From Pseudomonadota bacterium (GTDB taxonomy: Bacteria; Pseudomonadota; Alphaproteobacteria; Acetobacterales; Acetobacteraceae): 64,000 nucleotides of DNA. A program made the position numbers and the translations under genes. The DNA lies in NCBI GenBank assembly GCA_021781835.1, contig JAJXWD010000006.1, positions 42,501 through 106,500 of the forward strand. Reading direction: 5' to 3'. The notes under the pieces were generated by a model, which was not told the origin of the DNA, searched no databases, and worked only from the letters and a program-made list of their open reading frames with translations. Below, one piece after another: positions 8,823 through 19,981 of the stretch (positions within the stretch are counted from its first letter, which is position 1; each line of letters starts with the position of its first letter).

Positions 8823-9416
8823 TCAGCCTTCTGACAAGAGAATTTTACGCGCCTGTTCGGCCAGCATGGCCGGGTAGAGCCTGTGCTCCTGCGCCAGCAC
8901 CCGCGCGGCCAGGGCGTCCTCGGTGTCGCCCGGCAAAACCGGCACCCGCGCCTGGCCCAGCACCGGCCCCTCATCCATGCCCTCGGTCACCAGATGCACG
9001 GTGCAGCCATGTTCGCCCACGCCCGCCTCAATCGCCCGCTGGTGGGTATCGAGCCCCGGAAATGCCGGCAGCAGGCTCGGGTGGATGTTGAGCATCCGCC
9101 CCGCCCAGCGCCGCACGAGATAGGGCGTCAGCAGCCGCATATAACCGGCCAGGCACACCAGCTCCACGCCCGCCTCGCGCAGCCGCGCGTCCACGGCTCG
9201 TTCATGCGCCTCGCGGTCGCGCCCATAAGGCTTGCTCGCCACCGCCTCGGCCCGCACGCCCAGCGCGCGGGCAATCTCGAGCCCCGTGGCGTCTTCCTTG
9301 TTCGCGAGCACCAGCACGATCTCGGCCGGGTAATCGGGCGCCTGGGCGGCTTTCACCAAGGCTTCCATGTTCGAGCCGCGCCCCGAAATCAGCACGGCGA
9401 CCCGCATTTTCCTCAT
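8823..9416 (-). CDS. purN: Phosphoribosylglycinamide formyltransferase
   Basis: This enzyme uses 10-formyl-tetrahydrofolate to formylate GAR, the third step of purine synthesis. The 197-residue product has the phosphate-binding ISGRGSNM at the N-terminus, the catalytic Asn and His in [12 protein letters not shown], and the Asp-containing [12 protein letters not shown]. The purM stop overlaps its ATG (ATGA), as in the usual purMN pair; a second Met three codons in is an alternative start. Confidence 0.96.
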   Translation of the reverse strand: MRKMRVAVLISGRGSNMEALVKAAQAPDYPAEIVLVLANKEDATGLEIARALGVRAEAVASKPYGRDREAHERAVDARLREAGVELVCLAGYMRLLTPYLVRRWAGRMLNIHPSLLPAFPGLDTHQRAIEAGVGEHGCTVHLVTEGMDEGPVLGQARVPVLPGDTEDALAARVLAQEHRLYPAMLAEQARKILLSEG

Positions 9417-10444
9417 GCGAAGAGCTTGTCCGCGCCCTCGATCTCAATGCCCGGCGCGGCGGTGATCTCGCCTAGCACAAACGGCGCCTCGCCGGCCTCG
9501 CGCAACGCCGCCAGCGCGGCCTCCTTGTCCGAGACAATCAGCGCCATGCCGACCCCACAGTTAAACACCCGCAGCATCTCCTCGGGCGCGACATTGCCAA
9601 GCTCGCGCAGCAGCCCGAAAATCGCCGGCATGTCCCAGGGCGCGGTCAGCTTGGCGCCGCACCCCTTGGGCAGCACGCGGGGCAGATTGCCGGGCAGCCC
9701 GCCGCCAGTAATGTGCGCGGCGCCCTTGAGCAGCCCGGCCTTGTGCAGCGCCAGCACCGGGCGCACATAAATGCGCGTGGGGGCGAGCAGCACATTGGCG
9801 GCGCGCTGGCCGCCCAGAATCTCCGAATCCCAGCCCAGCCCGGCATCGCGGAAAATCCGCCGCACCAGCGAAAACCCGTTGGAATGCACGCCCGACGAGG
9901 GCAGGCCCAAAATCGCATCGCCCGGCGCCACCTGGGCGGGCAGCAGCTCGGCGCGTTCCGCCGCCCCCACCGAGAACCCGGCCAGATCGTAATCGCCATG
10001 GCCATACATGCCCGGCATTTCGGCGGTCTCACCGCCCACCAGCGCGCAATCGGCCTGCTTGCAGCCCTCGGCAATCCCGGCGATCACCCGCTTCGCGGCC
10101 TCCACATCGAGCGCGCCGGTGGCGAAATAATCGAGAAAAAACAGCGGCGCCGCGCCCTGCACAATCAAGTCGTTCACGCACATGGCGACCAGGTCGATGC
10201 CGACAAAATCATGCACCCCGGTCTCGATGGCGATTTTCAGCTTGGTGCCCACGCCGTCGGTGGTCGAGACCAGCACCGGGTCGGTATATCCCGCGGCTTT
10301 GAGGTCAAACAGCGCGCCAAACCCGCCAATGCCGCCCAGCACGCCGGCACGGTTGGTCGCCTTGGCCAGCGGCTTGATCGCCTCGACCAACGCATCCCCC
10401 GCCTCGATATCCACCCCGGCATCCCGGTACGTCACACTGGTCAT
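9413..10444 (-). CDS. purM: Phosphoribosylformylglycinamidine cyclo-ligase (AIRS)
   Basis: PurM closes the imidazole ring of FGAM with ATP to give AIR, the fifth step of purine synthesis. The 343-residue product starts [17 protein letters not shown] and shows the family segments [23 protein letters not shown] and [13 protein letters not shown]. The start at 10444 matches the conserved N-terminus; a longer open frame upstream has no family similarity. It is divergent from the AI-2E-type permease gene. Confidence 0.97.
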   Translation of the reverse strand: MTSVTYRDAGVDIEAGDALVEAIKPLAKATNRAGVLGGIGGFGALFDLKAAGYTDPVLVSTTDGVGTKLKIAIETGVHDFVGIDLVAMCVNDLIVQGAAPLFFLDYFATGALDVEAAKRVIAGIAEGCKQADCALVGGETAEMPGMYGHGDYDLAGFSVGAAERAELLPAQVAPGDAILGLPSSGVHSNGFSLVRRIFRDAGLGWDSEILGGQRAANVLLAPTRIYVRPVLALHKAGLLKGAAHITGGGLPGNLPRVLPKGCGAKLTAPWDMPAIFGLLRELGNVAPEEMLRVFNCGVGMALIVSDKEAALAALREAGEAPFVLGEITAAPGIEIEGADKLFA

Positions 10445-10583
10445 ACAAGCCCCCGATGCGCTAACCTCGGCCCATGTCAAAGACCGGACCCTCGACTTCT
10501 CCGCCGCGTTTGAACACAGGCGGCGTGCCCGTGCAATCACCGCGAGGCCGGGTTTGAGCGAAAACCTCCCCTTTGAGGCGCGC

Positions 10584-11657
10584 ATGCGCCGCACGCAATG
10601 GCGGCGCCTGGCCCTGGGCGTGGCGACCTTGGGCGTCTTGTGGCTGTGCCTGCGCCTGTTCGCCAGCATTTTGCTGCCCTTCGTGGTGGCGGCGGGGCTG
10701 GCTTACTTCCTAGACCCCGCGGTCACCAAGCTCGAGCGTCTGGGCGCGCGGCGCGCGGTGGGGGCGCTGGTCATGCTGTTTGGGCTGTTCATCGCGCTGG
10801 CGCTGTTCATCTTGCAGCTCTACCCCGTCATCGCCGACCAGGCGGTGGCCCTGGCGCAAAACATGCCGGGCTATGTCTCCACCGCGCAAAAGGATTTCGG
10901 CGCCCTCGTCCATAGTCTCGAGCACCGTTTCGGCCCGGGCGAGGTGAGCACCAAGCTGCAAACCATCGCCGAGAACCAGGCCGGCACCATCGCCTCGTTC
11001 GCGGGCCGGGCGGTCACCAACATCATCGGCAGCAGCTTCGCGGTGGTCAATGTGCTGTCCCTGCTCATCGTCACGCCCATTGTCGGGTTCTATTTCCTGC
11101 GTGACTGGCCCCACATCATCGCGGCGCTCGACAATTTCGTGCCCCGCCCCTACGCCGCCCTGGTCCGCGCCCAGGCGGTCGAGGTCAACCGCGTGCTGGC
11201 CGCCTGGATTCGCGGCCAGGCCATATGCTGTCTGGTGCTGGCGCTGGTTTACGCGCTGGGGCTCAGCATCGCCGGGCTGCAATTCGGGCTCATCGTCGGG
11301 CTGGCGGCGGGGCTGCTGTCGTTCATCCCCTATGTCGGCACGCTGCTCGGCGGCATCACGGCGGTGCTCATCTCGCTCAACCAAAATCCCGGCTGGCACG
11401 GCATCATCGCGGTGCTCATCGTGTTCGCCTGCGGCCAGGCGCTCAACGATTATTTCATCCAGCCCCGCTTTCTGGGCGACCGGCTGGGCCTGCCAGCGGT
11501 CTGGATCATCTTCGCCCTGTTCGCGGGCGGGGCGGCGTTCGGGTTTGTCGGCATCATGCTGGCCGTGCCGGTCATGGCGACCCTGGGCGTGCTCACGCGC
11601 TTCTGGCTGCGCCGCTATCTGCGCTCGCCGCTCTATCTGGACCCGGCGCCCGAATGA
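10584..11657 (+). CDS. AI-2E family permease (PerM/TqsA-like)
   Basis: A 357-residue polytopic membrane protein. It has three N-terminal helices (about 8-75), a soluble loop rich in amphipathic helix (about 75-150) and about five C-terminal helices, ending with the family segment [19 protein letters not shown]. The family exports small molecules or ions; the AI-2 role is known for few members. The start at 10584 fits the first helix; TTG at 10554 would add ten residues. In alphaproteobacteria this gene is often next to hdaA and ppk, as here. It overlaps hdaA by ATGA. Confidence 0.88.
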   Translation: MRRTQWRRLALGVATLGVLWLCLRLFASILLPFVVAAGLAYFLDPAVTKLERLGARRAVGALVMLFGLFIALALFILQLYPVIADQAVALAQNMPGYVSTAQKDFGALVHSLEHRFGPGEVSTKLQTIAENQAGTIASFAGRAVTNIIGSSFAVVNVLSLLIVTPIVGFYFLRDWPHIIAALDNFVPRPYAALVRAQAVEVNRVLAAWIRGQAICCLVLALVYALGLSIAGLQFGLIVGLAAGLLSFIPYVGTLLGGITAVLISLNQNPGWHGIIAVLIVFACGQALNDYFIQPRFLGDRLGLPAVWIIFALFAGGAAFGFVGIMLAVPVMATLGVLTRFWLRRYLRSPLYLDPAPE

Positions 11658-12319
11658 ACGCCATGCGCCAACTCGCCTTGCCCTTCGCCGAGCCCAGCCG
11701 CTTCTCGCCCGAGGATTTCTGCCCCGCCCCCTCGAACGCCGGCGCGCGCGCCTGGCTGGCCGCGCCCGAGCGCTGGAGCAATGGCCGGCTCATCCTGCAT
11801 GGCGAGGCGGGGGTGGGCAAAACCCACCTGCTCCACATCTGGGCCGGCCAGGTGCGCGCCCAGATCATCGAGGGTGCCGCCCTGCGCGGCCTGCCCCAGA
11901 TCGCCGGCCCGCTCGCCATCGACGATGCCGACGCCGTGCCCGACCCCGCCGCCCTGCTGCACCTGCTCAACGCCGCGCGTGAGTTCGGTTTCGCGGTGCT
12001 GCTGGCCTCGCGCCTGGCGCCTCACCGCATGGGCTACAAGCTGGCCGACCTCACCTCCCGCCTGCGCGCCTCGTCCGATGTCGAAATCCGCCCGCCCGAG
12101 GATGAGCTTCTGGAAATGCTGCTGCTGCGCCTGGCCGCCGAGCGCCAGCTCAACCTCTCCATCCCCGTGCGCAACCTGCTCATGCTGCACCTGCCCCGCT
12201 CGGGCTTTTATTACCGCGAGGCCATCGCCCGCCTCGACCGCCAGGCGCTCGACCGGAGTGCCCGCATCACCCGCGGCCTCGCCACCGATATTGTCGCCCA
12301 AATGCTCTCCGAGACATAA
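11654..12319 (+). CDS. hdaA: DnaA-regulatory inactivator HdaA
   Basis: HdaA is a DnaA-related AAA+ protein that acts with the DNA-loaded beta clamp to turn DnaA-ATP into DnaA-ADP and stop re-initiation. The 221-residue protein has the clamp-binding motif QLALPF at residues 6-11, Walker A GEAGVGKT at 50-57 and a Walker B-like LAIDDAD. It lacks the DnaA DNA-binding domain, as expected. Together with dnaB and ccrM in this window, it forms part of the replication-control set. Confidence 0.9.
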   Translation: MNAMRQLALPFAEPSRFSPEDFCPAPSNAGARAWLAAPERWSNGRLILHGEAGVGKTHLLHIWAGQVRAQIIEGAALRGLPQIAGPLAIDDADAVPDPAALLHLLNAAREFGFAVLLASRLAPHRMGYKLADLTSRLRASSDVEIRPPEDELLEMLLLRLAAERQLNLSIPVRNLLMLHLPRSGFYYREAIARLDRQALDRSARITRGLATDIVAQMLSET

Positions 12320-12370
12320 TTGTTGCCATAACGTCCCCGCCCCGGCATGACAGGTTGTTAGAGATACGCC

Positions 12371-14536
12371 ATGAACCAGATTTCCGCCCTCGACGCTCCC
12401 GCCATCAGCCCGGCCGACCCGGCCCGCTTCATCAACCGCGAACTATCCTGGCTCGACTTCAATTTCCGCGTGGTGGGCGAGGCCCGCACCCCCCGCCACC
12501 CGCTGCTCGAGCGCCTGCGCTTCGTCTCCATCAGCGCCTCCAACCTCGATGAATTTTATTCCGTGCGCGTGGCCGGCCTCATCGGCCAGGAGCGCGCAGG
12601 CGTGCTCGAACGCTCGGCCGATGGCCTGACCCCCGGCCAGCAGCTCGCCGCCATCAACACCCATGCGCGCGAGCTCATCGCCTCCCAGCAAGCCGCCTTC
12701 ACCGAGCTGCGCGAGCTGCTGGCCCTGGCCGGGCTGGTGGTCTGCTCGGCCGGCGAGCTGACCTCCGACGATGCCGGCTTCCTCGATTCCTATTTCATGG
12801 AACGGGTCTTTCCAGTGCTCACGCCGCTGGCCGTAGACCCGGCCCATCCCTTCCCCTTCATCCCCAACATGGGGCTGGTGCTGGCGCTCTCCCTGGCGCG
12901 CGACGATGACCGCGGCCAGATGTCGGCGCTCATCCCCCTGCCCGCCCAGATCGAGCGTTTCGTGCGCCTGCCCGACAGCGCCGGCAGCCCCATCCGCTTC
13001 ATCATGCTCGAGGAGCTGGTGGCCATGAACATGGGCCATCTCTTCCCCGGCTTCACCGTCCAGGGCTCGGGCCTGTTCCGTCTCATCCGCGACACCGACG
13101 TCGAATTCGAGGAAGAGGCCGAGGATCTGGTGCGCTCCTACGAGACCGCCCTCAAGCGGCGCCGGCGCGGCGTGGTCATCTCGCTCACCCTGCAAGCCGA
13201 CATGCCCGCCGAACTGAGCGAACTGGTGATCAGCGCGGTCGAGGCCCCGCACGACCAGATCTATCTCGAGACCGGCATTGTCGGGCTGGTCGATGTCAAG
13301 CAGCTCATCGTCGATGACCGGCCCGACCTGCTCTTCACCCCCTATGCCGCCCGCTTCCCCGAGCGCATCCGCGATTTCGCGGGCGATTGCTTCGCCGCCA
13401 TCCGCGCCAAGGACATTCTGGTCCACCACCCGTTCGAGAGTTTCGATGTGGTGGTGCAGTTCCTGCGCCAGGCCGCCACCGACCCCGCGGTGGTCGCCAT
13501 CAAGCAAACGCTCTACCGCACCAGCCGGGATTCCCCCATCGTCAAGGCCCTCATCGAGGCCGCCGAGGCCGGCAAATCCGTCACCGCCATGGTCGAGCTG
13601 CGCGCGCGTTTCGACGAGGAGGCCAATATCCGCCTGTCGCGCACGCTCGAAGCCGCGGGCGTGCAGGTGGTGTTCGGCTTTGTCGGCCTCAAAACCCACG
13701 CCAAGGTCTCCTATGTGGTCCGCCGCGAGGCCAACAGCTTGCGCGCCTATGTGCATTTCGGCACCGGCAACTACCACCCCATCACGGCCCGCATCTACAC
13801 AGACCTTTCCTTCTTCACCTGCGACCCCGCCCTCACCCGCGACGCCGCCCGGCTGTTCAACTACATGACCGGCTATGCCCGCCCCGAGAAAATGGAGCAG
13901 CTCGCCTTCTCGCCGCTCACCACCCGCAAGACCATCGGCGCCCTGATCGACGATGAAATCACTAACGCCCGCCACGGCAAGCCGTCGGGCATCTGGCTCA
14001 AGATGAACGCCCTGGTCGATGAAAAACTCATCGACCAGCTCTACGAGGCCTCGCGCGCCGGGGTGCCGGTCTCCATCGTGGTGCGCGGCATTTGCTGCCT
14101 GCGCCCGGGCGTGCCGGGCCTGTCCGAGACCATCAGGGTCAAATCCATCATCGGGCGGTTTCTCGAGCATGCCCGGGTCTGCGTGTTCGCCAATGGCCAC
14201 ACCCTACCCTCCCGCGAGGCCAAACTGTTCATCTCCTCGGCCGACTGGATGGCCCGCAACATGGACCACCGGGTGGAAACCTTCGTGCCCATCCACAACC
14301 CCACCGTCCACGCCCAGATCCTCGACCAGATCATGATCAATAATCTGCGCGACGACGCCCAAAGCTCGGTGCTCACCCCCTCCGGCGCATGGGCGCGCGT
14401 GACACCGGGCGACCCGCCGGCCTCGGCGCACGAATATTTCATGACCAACCCCTCCCTCTCGGGGCGCGGCTCGGCCCTGCACGGCTCGCTCACCCATGAG
14501 CGGCCCAAGGCCAAATACAAGCGCCGGGTGGAGTAA
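12371..14536 (+). CDS. ppk: Polyphosphate kinase 1
   Basis: PPK1 reversibly builds polyphosphate from ATP. The 721-residue protein begins with the N-terminal domain signature [19 protein letters not shown] and contains [15 protein letters not shown]. The phospho-acceptor His443 lies in [10 protein letters not shown], with the second catalytic His600 in [20 protein letters not shown] and [12 protein letters not shown] fit the active site. Its TAA is followed immediately by a REP-like element. The matching exopolyphosphatase gene is at 61.9 kb rather than next door. Confidence 0.96.
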   Translation: MNQISALDAPAISPADPARFINRELSWLDFNFRVVGEARTPRHPLLERLRFVSISASNLDEFYSVRVAGLIGQERAGVLERSADGLTPGQQLAAINTHARELIASQQAAFTELRELLALAGLVVCSAGELTSDDAGFLDSYFMERVFPVLTPLAVDPAHPFPFIPNMGLVLALSLARDDDRGQMSALIPLPAQIERFVRLPDSAGSPIRFIMLEELVAMNMGHLFPGFTVQGSGLFRLIRDTDVEFEEEAEDLVRSYETALKRRRRGVVISLTLQADMPAELSELVISAVEAPHDQIYLETGIVGLVDVKQLIVDDRPDLLFTPYAARFPERIRDFAGDCFAAIRAKDILVHHPFESFDVVVQFLRQAATDPAVVAIKQTLYRTSRDSPIVKALIEAAEAGKSVTAMVELRARFDEEANIRLSRTLEAAGVQVVFGFVGLKTHAKVSYVVRREANSLRAYVHFGTGNYHPITARIYTDLSFFTCDPALTRDAARLFNYMTGYARPEKMEQLAFSPLTTRKTIGALIDDEITNARHGKPSGIWLKMNALVDEKLIDQLYEASRAGVPVSIVVRGICCLRPGVPGLSETIRVKSIIGRFLEHARVCVFANGHTLPSREAKLFISSADWMARNMDHRVETFVPIHNPTVHAQILDQIMINNLRDDAQSSVLTPSGAWARVTPGDPPASAHEYFMTNPSLSGRGSALHGSLTHERPKAKYKRRVE

Positions 14537-14622
14537 TACCAGTCAGCCCTGAGGCTGACTGGTACGCGCGTGGGGCTGGTGGGGCGGCCACGCGCAAACT
14601 CAAAAAGCAATACCATCCCGCC
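14537..14622. repeat. REP-like element, copy 1
   Basis: The first hairpin has 12-bp arms (TACCAGTCAGCC and GGCTGACTGGTA) around CTGA. A second stem GCGCGTGG/CCACGCGC follows, with a G-rich loop GGCTGGTGGGGCGG, and then a tail ending ATACCATCCCGCC. It begins at the base after the ppk stop and ends two bases before the usg stop, so it fills the convergent gap. Copies 2 and 3 are at 51668 and 51742. Confidence 0.85.
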
Positions 14623-14623
14623 T

Positions 14624-14881
14624 TCAGTGCAGGGTATAAATCGTCCCCGCCCGCCAGCCGGGCGGGGTGATGATGTCCGCCGCCGCGACCCGTACCGAAT
14701 GCAACCTGCCCTCGAGATTGCGGGTCCAGAACGCCAGAAACTTCCGCAGCACCGGAAATTGCGGCGCCAGATCGAGCTCCTGCCAGACATAGCTCTGCAA
14801 CAGGCTCGGATGATCGGGCAGATGGTACAAGATCTCGGCGGTGGTCAGGCGGTAACCCTGCCAGTGCGTGGTCAGGCTCAT
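14624..14881 (-). CDS. usg: Usg family protein
   Basis: An 85-residue protein matching the alphaproteobacterial Usg family: a start close to GYRLTTAEILYHLPDHP, then LLQSYVWQELDLAPQFPVL and a C-terminal LEGRLHSVRVA. Its biochemical role is not established. The start at 14881 is chosen because the family begins there and GGAG lies 7-10 bases before it; the open frame reaches further upstream without similarity. It converges on ppk. Confidence 0.82.
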   Translation of the reverse strand: MSLTTHWQGYRLTTAEILYHLPDHPSLLQSYVWQELDLAPQFPVLRKFLAFWTRNLEGRLHSVRVAAADIITPPGWRAGTIYTLH

Positions 14882-15060
14882 GTGGCTCACTCCATTGACA
14901 ATCCTTGAAAAAACCCCCGGGAGGGTCAGAGTGGCACACCAGAGCGGGGGCATGGCAAGAAAATAATCTGCCCGTCCGTAAACTTGTCACTCGCCCGCCC
15001 CGGCTGCTGCGCCGCACCAGACAAAGCCCTTGCAAACCCCCAGCCAGCGCCATAAATATC

Positions 15061-15160
15061 AGCCCAGCATCAAGAGTTGGGCCGGCGCCCAACGCCAACC
15101 TGCCGCTCCGGGCAAGGTGGCGCCCCTTTTCGGGCTGGCGATGACCAAGGCGCCCCGCGA
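15061..15160 (+). promoter_or_regulatory. Structured leader upstream of metA, candidate SAM-responsive riboswitch
   Basis: The 405-bp gap between usg and metA holds no gene that I can support. Within it, ATCAAGAG is followed by a hairpin TTGGGC-CGGC-GCCCAA. A longer stem follows from CGCCAACCTGCC to GGCAAGGTGGCG, then GCGCCCCTTTTCGGG. The order ATCAAGAG, hairpin, CAACCTGCC..GGCAAGGTG recalls the core of S-box type SAM riboswitches, and metA is a classic target, but several S-box positions do not match (no CCCGGCAACC), so the class is unsure. About 125 bases separate it from the metA start. Confidence 0.4.
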
Positions 15161-15286
15161 GGACCGCGCCGAAGTCTGAGCCTGCTTAAGGAAAGGGGGA
15201 TGTGGCCCAACCGGCAACCAAACGGATGAGCCCATCGGCGCCCCCCGCGATTGATCGAGTTTTGAGCCAGGGAATTGCCGTAACCA

Positions 15287-16210
15287 ATGCCGATCAAGAT
15301 ACCTGACGATTTGCCCGCCCGCCGCACCCTCGAGGCCGAGGGGCTGGTGGTGATGAGCGAGGCCGACGCCATCCGCCAGGACATCCGCCCCCTGCGGATC
15401 GGGCTGCTCAACCTCATGCCCGACAAAATCAGCACCGAAACCCAGCTTGCCCGCCTCATCGGCGCCACGCCCCTGCAAGTCGAGCTGACCTTGGTGCGCA
15501 TCACCAACCACATCTCGCGCCACACCGAGGCCGACCACATGGCCTCCTTCTACCGCCCGTGGGAAGCGGTGCGCGACGAGCGGTTCGATGGCTTCATCAT
15601 CACCGGCGCGCCCATCGAAAAACTGCCCTTCGAGGCCGTCACCTACTGGGACGAGCTGCGCCGGATCCTCGACTGGACCCAAACCCACGTTCATCGCGGC
15701 TTCATGGTGTGCTGGGCGGCGCAGGCGGCGCTCAACCATTTCCATGGCGTGCCCAAGCATATTCTGCCGGCCAAGGCGTTCGGGGTCATTCCCCACCGCG
15801 TCACCCAGCCCGCCAGCCCCTGGCTGCGCGGCTTCCCCGACAAGTTCGGCATGCCCGTCTCACGCTGGACCGAGGTGCGCCAATCCGACCTGAACGAGAC
15901 CCTGACCGTGCTGGCGGCAAGCGAGGAAACCGGCATCGGCATCGTCGAGGACGCGCCGCGCCGCATGCTGCACTGCTTCAACCACCTCGAATATGACAGC
16001 CACACCCTCGACATCGAATATAAGCGCGACGTGAGCGCCGGGGTGGAGATCAAGCTGCCCGCCAATTACTACCCGCAAAACAACCCCGCCCACCCGCCCG
16101 AAAATGGCTGGCGCGGCCATGGGCACCTGCTGTTCGGCAACTGGATCACCGAAATCTACCAAACCACCCCGTTCGACATGGACGAAATCGGCCGCGACTT
16201 TTGCCCTTAG
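15287..16210 (+). CDS. metA: Homoserine O-acyltransferase MetA, predicted acetyl-CoA-specific
   Basis: MetA activates homoserine for methionine synthesis. The 307-residue protein has the nucleophile Cys142 in [12 protein letters not shown] and the catalytic His in CFNHLEYD. The residue that sets acyl-donor choice in this family (position 111: Gly for succinyl-CoA, Glu for acetyl-CoA) is Glu111 here in [12 protein letters not shown], so I predict O-acetyltransferase despite the common succinyltransferase label. A structured leader lies upstream. The TAG stop is the first three bases of a 105-bp repeat. Confidence 0.95.
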   Translation: MPIKIPDDLPARRTLEAEGLVVMSEADAIRQDIRPLRIGLLNLMPDKISTETQLARLIGATPLQVELTLVRITNHISRHTEADHMASFYRPWEAVRDERFDGFIITGAPIEKLPFEAVTYWDELRRILDWTQTHVHRGFMVCWAAQAALNHFHGVPKHILPAKAFGVIPHRVTQPASPWLRGFPDKFGMPVSRWTEVRQSDLNETLTVLAASEETGIGIVEDAPRRMLHCFNHLEYDSHTLDIEYKRDVSAGVEIKLPANYYPQNNPAHPPENGWRGHGHLLFGNWITEIYQTTPFDMDEIGRDFCP

Positions 16211-16312
16211 AGCGGGATGCGTTGTCACGCACCCGCTCTAAGCATATTTTAACGATCAATTTCATTGGTTTAGCTTGCGTCTGCCGACTCAATCCAAACC
16301 AATATCGATCTA
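16208..16312 (+). repeat. 105-bp double-hairpin repeat, copy A
   Basis: It runs from TAGAGCGGG to GATCTA. Hairpin 1 is an AGAGCGGG/CCCGCTCT stem; hairpin 2 pairs GATCAAT-TTC-ATTGGTTTAG with TCCAAACCAATATCGATC. Loop 2 contains GACTC, a CcrM site. The first three bases are the metA stop codon. This copy is the most diverged of the three (about nine differences from copy C). Confidence 0.9.
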
Positions 16313-16336
16313 AACAATTAAAAATTTTTGCGGGGT

Positions 16337-16366
16337 TTGGGGGGCTTTTTATAAAAAGCCCCCCAA
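16337..16366. repeat. Perfect 30-bp palindrome
   Basis: TTGGGGGGCTTTTTA is followed directly by its exact reverse complement. As RNA it would be a G/C stem capped by A/T, a possible bidirectional terminator between metA and groEL. Confidence 0.8.
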
Positions 16367-16385
16367 GAAAGCCCCCCGCCCCAAC

Positions 16386-16415
16386 AGAAAACCCCGGCTT
16401 TCGCCGGGGTTTTCT
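16386..16415. terminator. Bidirectional terminator between metA and groEL
   Basis: Perfect 13-bp arms (AGAAAACCCCGGC and its complement) around the loop TTTC. A-tract and T-tract flanks let it work on both strands. Confidence 0.88.
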
Positions 16416-16426
16416 TTATTCTGGCC

Positions 16427-16550
16427 TCAGATTTCGGCTCAACCGGGCAGTGCCCGGTCTCGCCTCCGTCATCGCAAGAGCCTTTTGCGCCATGCGATTC
16501 AGACTTCGGCTCAACCGGGCAGTGCCCGGTCTCGCCTCCGTCATCGCAAG
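16427..16550. repeat. 52-bp sequence duplicated in tandem at 72-bp spacing
   Basis: Copies lie at 16427-16478 and 16499-16550 and differ at one position. Each contains the palindrome ACCGGGCAGTGCCCGGT and ends in TCATCGCAAG. The second copy ends eight bases before the groEL stop codon. No open frame of note is inside. Together with the palindrome and terminator it fills the 348-bp gap between metA and groEL. Confidence 0.88.
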
Positions 16551-16558
16551 GCGGGACC

Positions 16559-18238
<1,680 letters not shown>

Positions 18239-18281
18239 TCACCCATCGCGGCGGCGCCGCGCATCGGCGGGGCGTGCGGGA

Positions 18282-18575
18282 TTAGTTGTTGATGATGCCC
18301 AGAATGTCGGACTCTTTCATGATCAGCAGGTCCTCGCCGCCGATCTTGACTTCCGTGCCCGACCATTTGCCGAACAGCACGCGGTCGCCAGCCTTGACCT
18401 CAAGCGCGACCAGCGCGCCGGTCTCATTGCGCGCGCCGGGGCCGGCGGCCACAATCTCGCCCTCCTGGGGCTTTTCCTTGGCGGTATCGGGAATGATGAT
18501 GCCACCCGCGGTCTTTTCCTCGGCAGTGATGCGACGGACGACAACGCGGTCGTGCAGAGGGCGGAAATTCGCCAT
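18282..18575 (-). CDS. groES: Co-chaperonin GroES
   Basis: A 97-residue GroES with the N-terminal [13 protein letters not shown], the mobile loop [18 protein letters not shown] and [15 protein letters not shown]. It caps the GroEL ring. AGGAG lies close before its ATG. It is first in the operon, 74 bases downstream of the CIRCE element. Confidence 0.98.
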   Translation of the reverse strand: MANFRPLHDRVVVRRITAEEKTAGGIIIPDTAKEKPQEGEIVAAGPGARNETGALVALEVKAGDRVLFGKWSGTEVKIGGEDLLIMKESDILGIINN

Positions 18576-18649
18576 GGTGATCGCTCCTAAACGTTTATAG
18601 TCTTAAAAGCTTCCCAGCCTGTCCGGCCCAATCAGCGGCACCGCGGCTG

Positions 18650-18676
18650 TTAGCACTCCCCTTCAGAGAGTGCCAG
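18650..18676. promoter_or_regulatory. CIRCE element (HrcA operator) of groESL
   Basis: TTAGCACTC-N9-GAGTGCCAG; the left half is consensus and the right differs at two positions (consensus GAGTGCTAA). It lies upstream of groES in the gap shared with the divergent zur gene. This predicts HrcA repression released on heat shock; hrcA itself is not in the window. Confidence 0.92.
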
Positions 18677-18762
18677 CGATGTAGCGGGCCTGTCGCCGCG
18701 AGTCAAGATTTTACCATCCCCCGGCCTTCCGCTTTGCCCCCCAAACCGCCTAAACTGCCCCC

Positions 18763-19221
18763 ATGGCCGACGCCCACGCCCTCGAAGCCGCGCTCGATAC
18801 CGCCGCCCTCCAGTGCCTGGCGCGCGGCGCCCAGCTCACCTCGCTGCGCCGCGAGGTCCTGGCCCTGATCCTGCGAAGCCCCACCCCGCTCACCGCCTAC
18901 CAGCTGCTCGACCAGCTCCGCCAGCACCGCCAAAGCGCCGTGCCGCCCACCATCTACCGCGCGCTCGACTTCCTGCTCTCGCATCACCTCATCCACCGAA
19001 TCGAGCGGCTGAACGCCTTCGTGCCCTGCGCCGAACACGCGCGCGAGCATAGCGACGCGCAATTCCTCATCTGCCGCGCCTGCGGCTCGGTCACCGAACT
19101 CGAGGATGAGGCGATCACCCAGGCGCTCACCCAGGCCGCCCGCGCGCGCGGCTTTCAGCCTGGGCGCGCCATCATCGAGCTGGACGGCCTGTGCGCGGCC
19201 TGCGCCCTCACCCCCGCCTGA
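18763..19221 (+). CDS. zur: Fur family regulator, probably Zur
   Basis: A 152-residue winged-helix metal sensor. The N-terminal domain includes TSLRREVLALIL and the recognition region PPTIYRALDFLLSHHLIHRI. The dimer domain has two Cys pairs, CRACG and CAAC, that bind structural zinc in the family. It sits tail-to-tail (14-base overlap) with a zinc ABC transporter operon whose promoter carries a Zur-like palindrome, hence Zur rather than Fur. Confidence 0.85.
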   Translation: MADAHALEAALDTAALQCLARGAQLTSLRREVLALILRSPTPLTAYQLLDQLRQHRQSAVPPTIYRALDFLLSHHLIHRIERLNAFVPCAEHAREHSDAQFLICRACGSVTELEDEAITQALTQAARARGFQPGRAIIELDGLCAACALTPA

Positions 19222-19981
19222 GCCCCCGCGCCGCCACATAGACCAAGGCCGTGAAAGCGCCGACAAAAAACCCCACCGGCCAGCCGCTCTCATAGGCCGC
19301 GGCCATGCTGCCCCAGCCAATCCCCAGCGCCAGCGCCACGCTCAGCCCCAAAGCCACCCCCGGCCGGCGGGCGAGCAAACAAGCCGCCGCTCCGGGGCCG
19401 GCCATCAGGCTGAACGCCAGCAGCGCGCCGGTCACCGGCAGACACAGCGCGGCGGCCAGCGCGACAATGAGCAAAAACACCGCCTCCATCAGCCCCGTCC
19501 GGCCGCCCGAGAGCGCGAACAGCTCCGGCGCCAGGGCGCTCAGGGTCAGCGGCCGGGCCAGCCCCAGCAGCAGCGCGGCCACCCCCAGCGCCAAGGCCAG
19601 CGCGGCCCACACCTCGCCCCGCCCAACCGCGAAAACCTGCCCAAACAGCAGCCCCTCCACCTGGTTGCCATAAGCCCCCGACAGGCTGAGAAACAAGGCG
19701 CCCAGCGCCATCAGCCCGCCCAGCACCAGGGCGGTGGCGGCATCCTGACGGGCACGCAGCCACGCCAGCACCAGCGCCCCCAGCACGGCAAACCCGGCCA
19801 GCCCGGCATAGGCGCTCACCCCGGTCAGCGCGGCGAACGCAGCACCCGGAAACGCCGCCATGGGCAGCGCATGGGCGGCAAACCCCGCCCCGCGCAACGC
19901 CACGAAATACCCCACCATGCCCGCCGCCAGGGCCACCAGCGTCACCACCGCCCAGGGCTCGCGCATAAAGGGCTCAAACAT
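19208..19981 (-). CDS. znuB: Zinc/manganese ABC transporter permease, second subunit
   Basis: A 257-residue ABC-3 family permease with about eight helices; the family segments RGAGFAAHALPMAAFPGAA and LLAFSLMAGPGAAA are visible. It is the second permease of the operon, so the channel may be a heterodimer. The start at 19981 gives an eight-base overlap with the upstream permease stop; an earlier in-frame Met at 20014 is possible but lies deeper in that gene. Confidence 0.85.
   Translation of the reverse strand: MFEPFMREPWAVVTLVALAAGMVGYFVALRGAGFAAHALPMAAFPGAAFAALTGVSAYAGLAGFAVLGALVLAWLRARQDAATALVLGGLMALGALFLSLSGAYGNQVEGLLFGQVFAVGRGEVWAALALALGVAALLLGLARPLTLSALAPELFALSGGRTGLMEAVFLLIVALAAALCLPVTGALLAFSLMAGPGAAACLLARRPGVALGLSVALALGIGWGSMAAAYESGWPVGFFVGAFTALVYVAARGLRRG

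Noticed and set aside
12443..14200. 585-codon open frame opposite ppk
   Set aside because: Antisense shadow of a GC-rich gene; composition is Gly/Asp/His-rich without motifs, and ppk is intact on the other strand.
15250..15266. TTGATCGAGTTTTGA as an FNR box before metA
   Set aside because: The right half does not match ATCAA and no anaerobic role is expected for metA.
16427..16550. CRISPR-like direct repeats
   Set aside because: Only two copies, a palindromic 52-bp unit and a single 20-bp spacer, with no cas genes.
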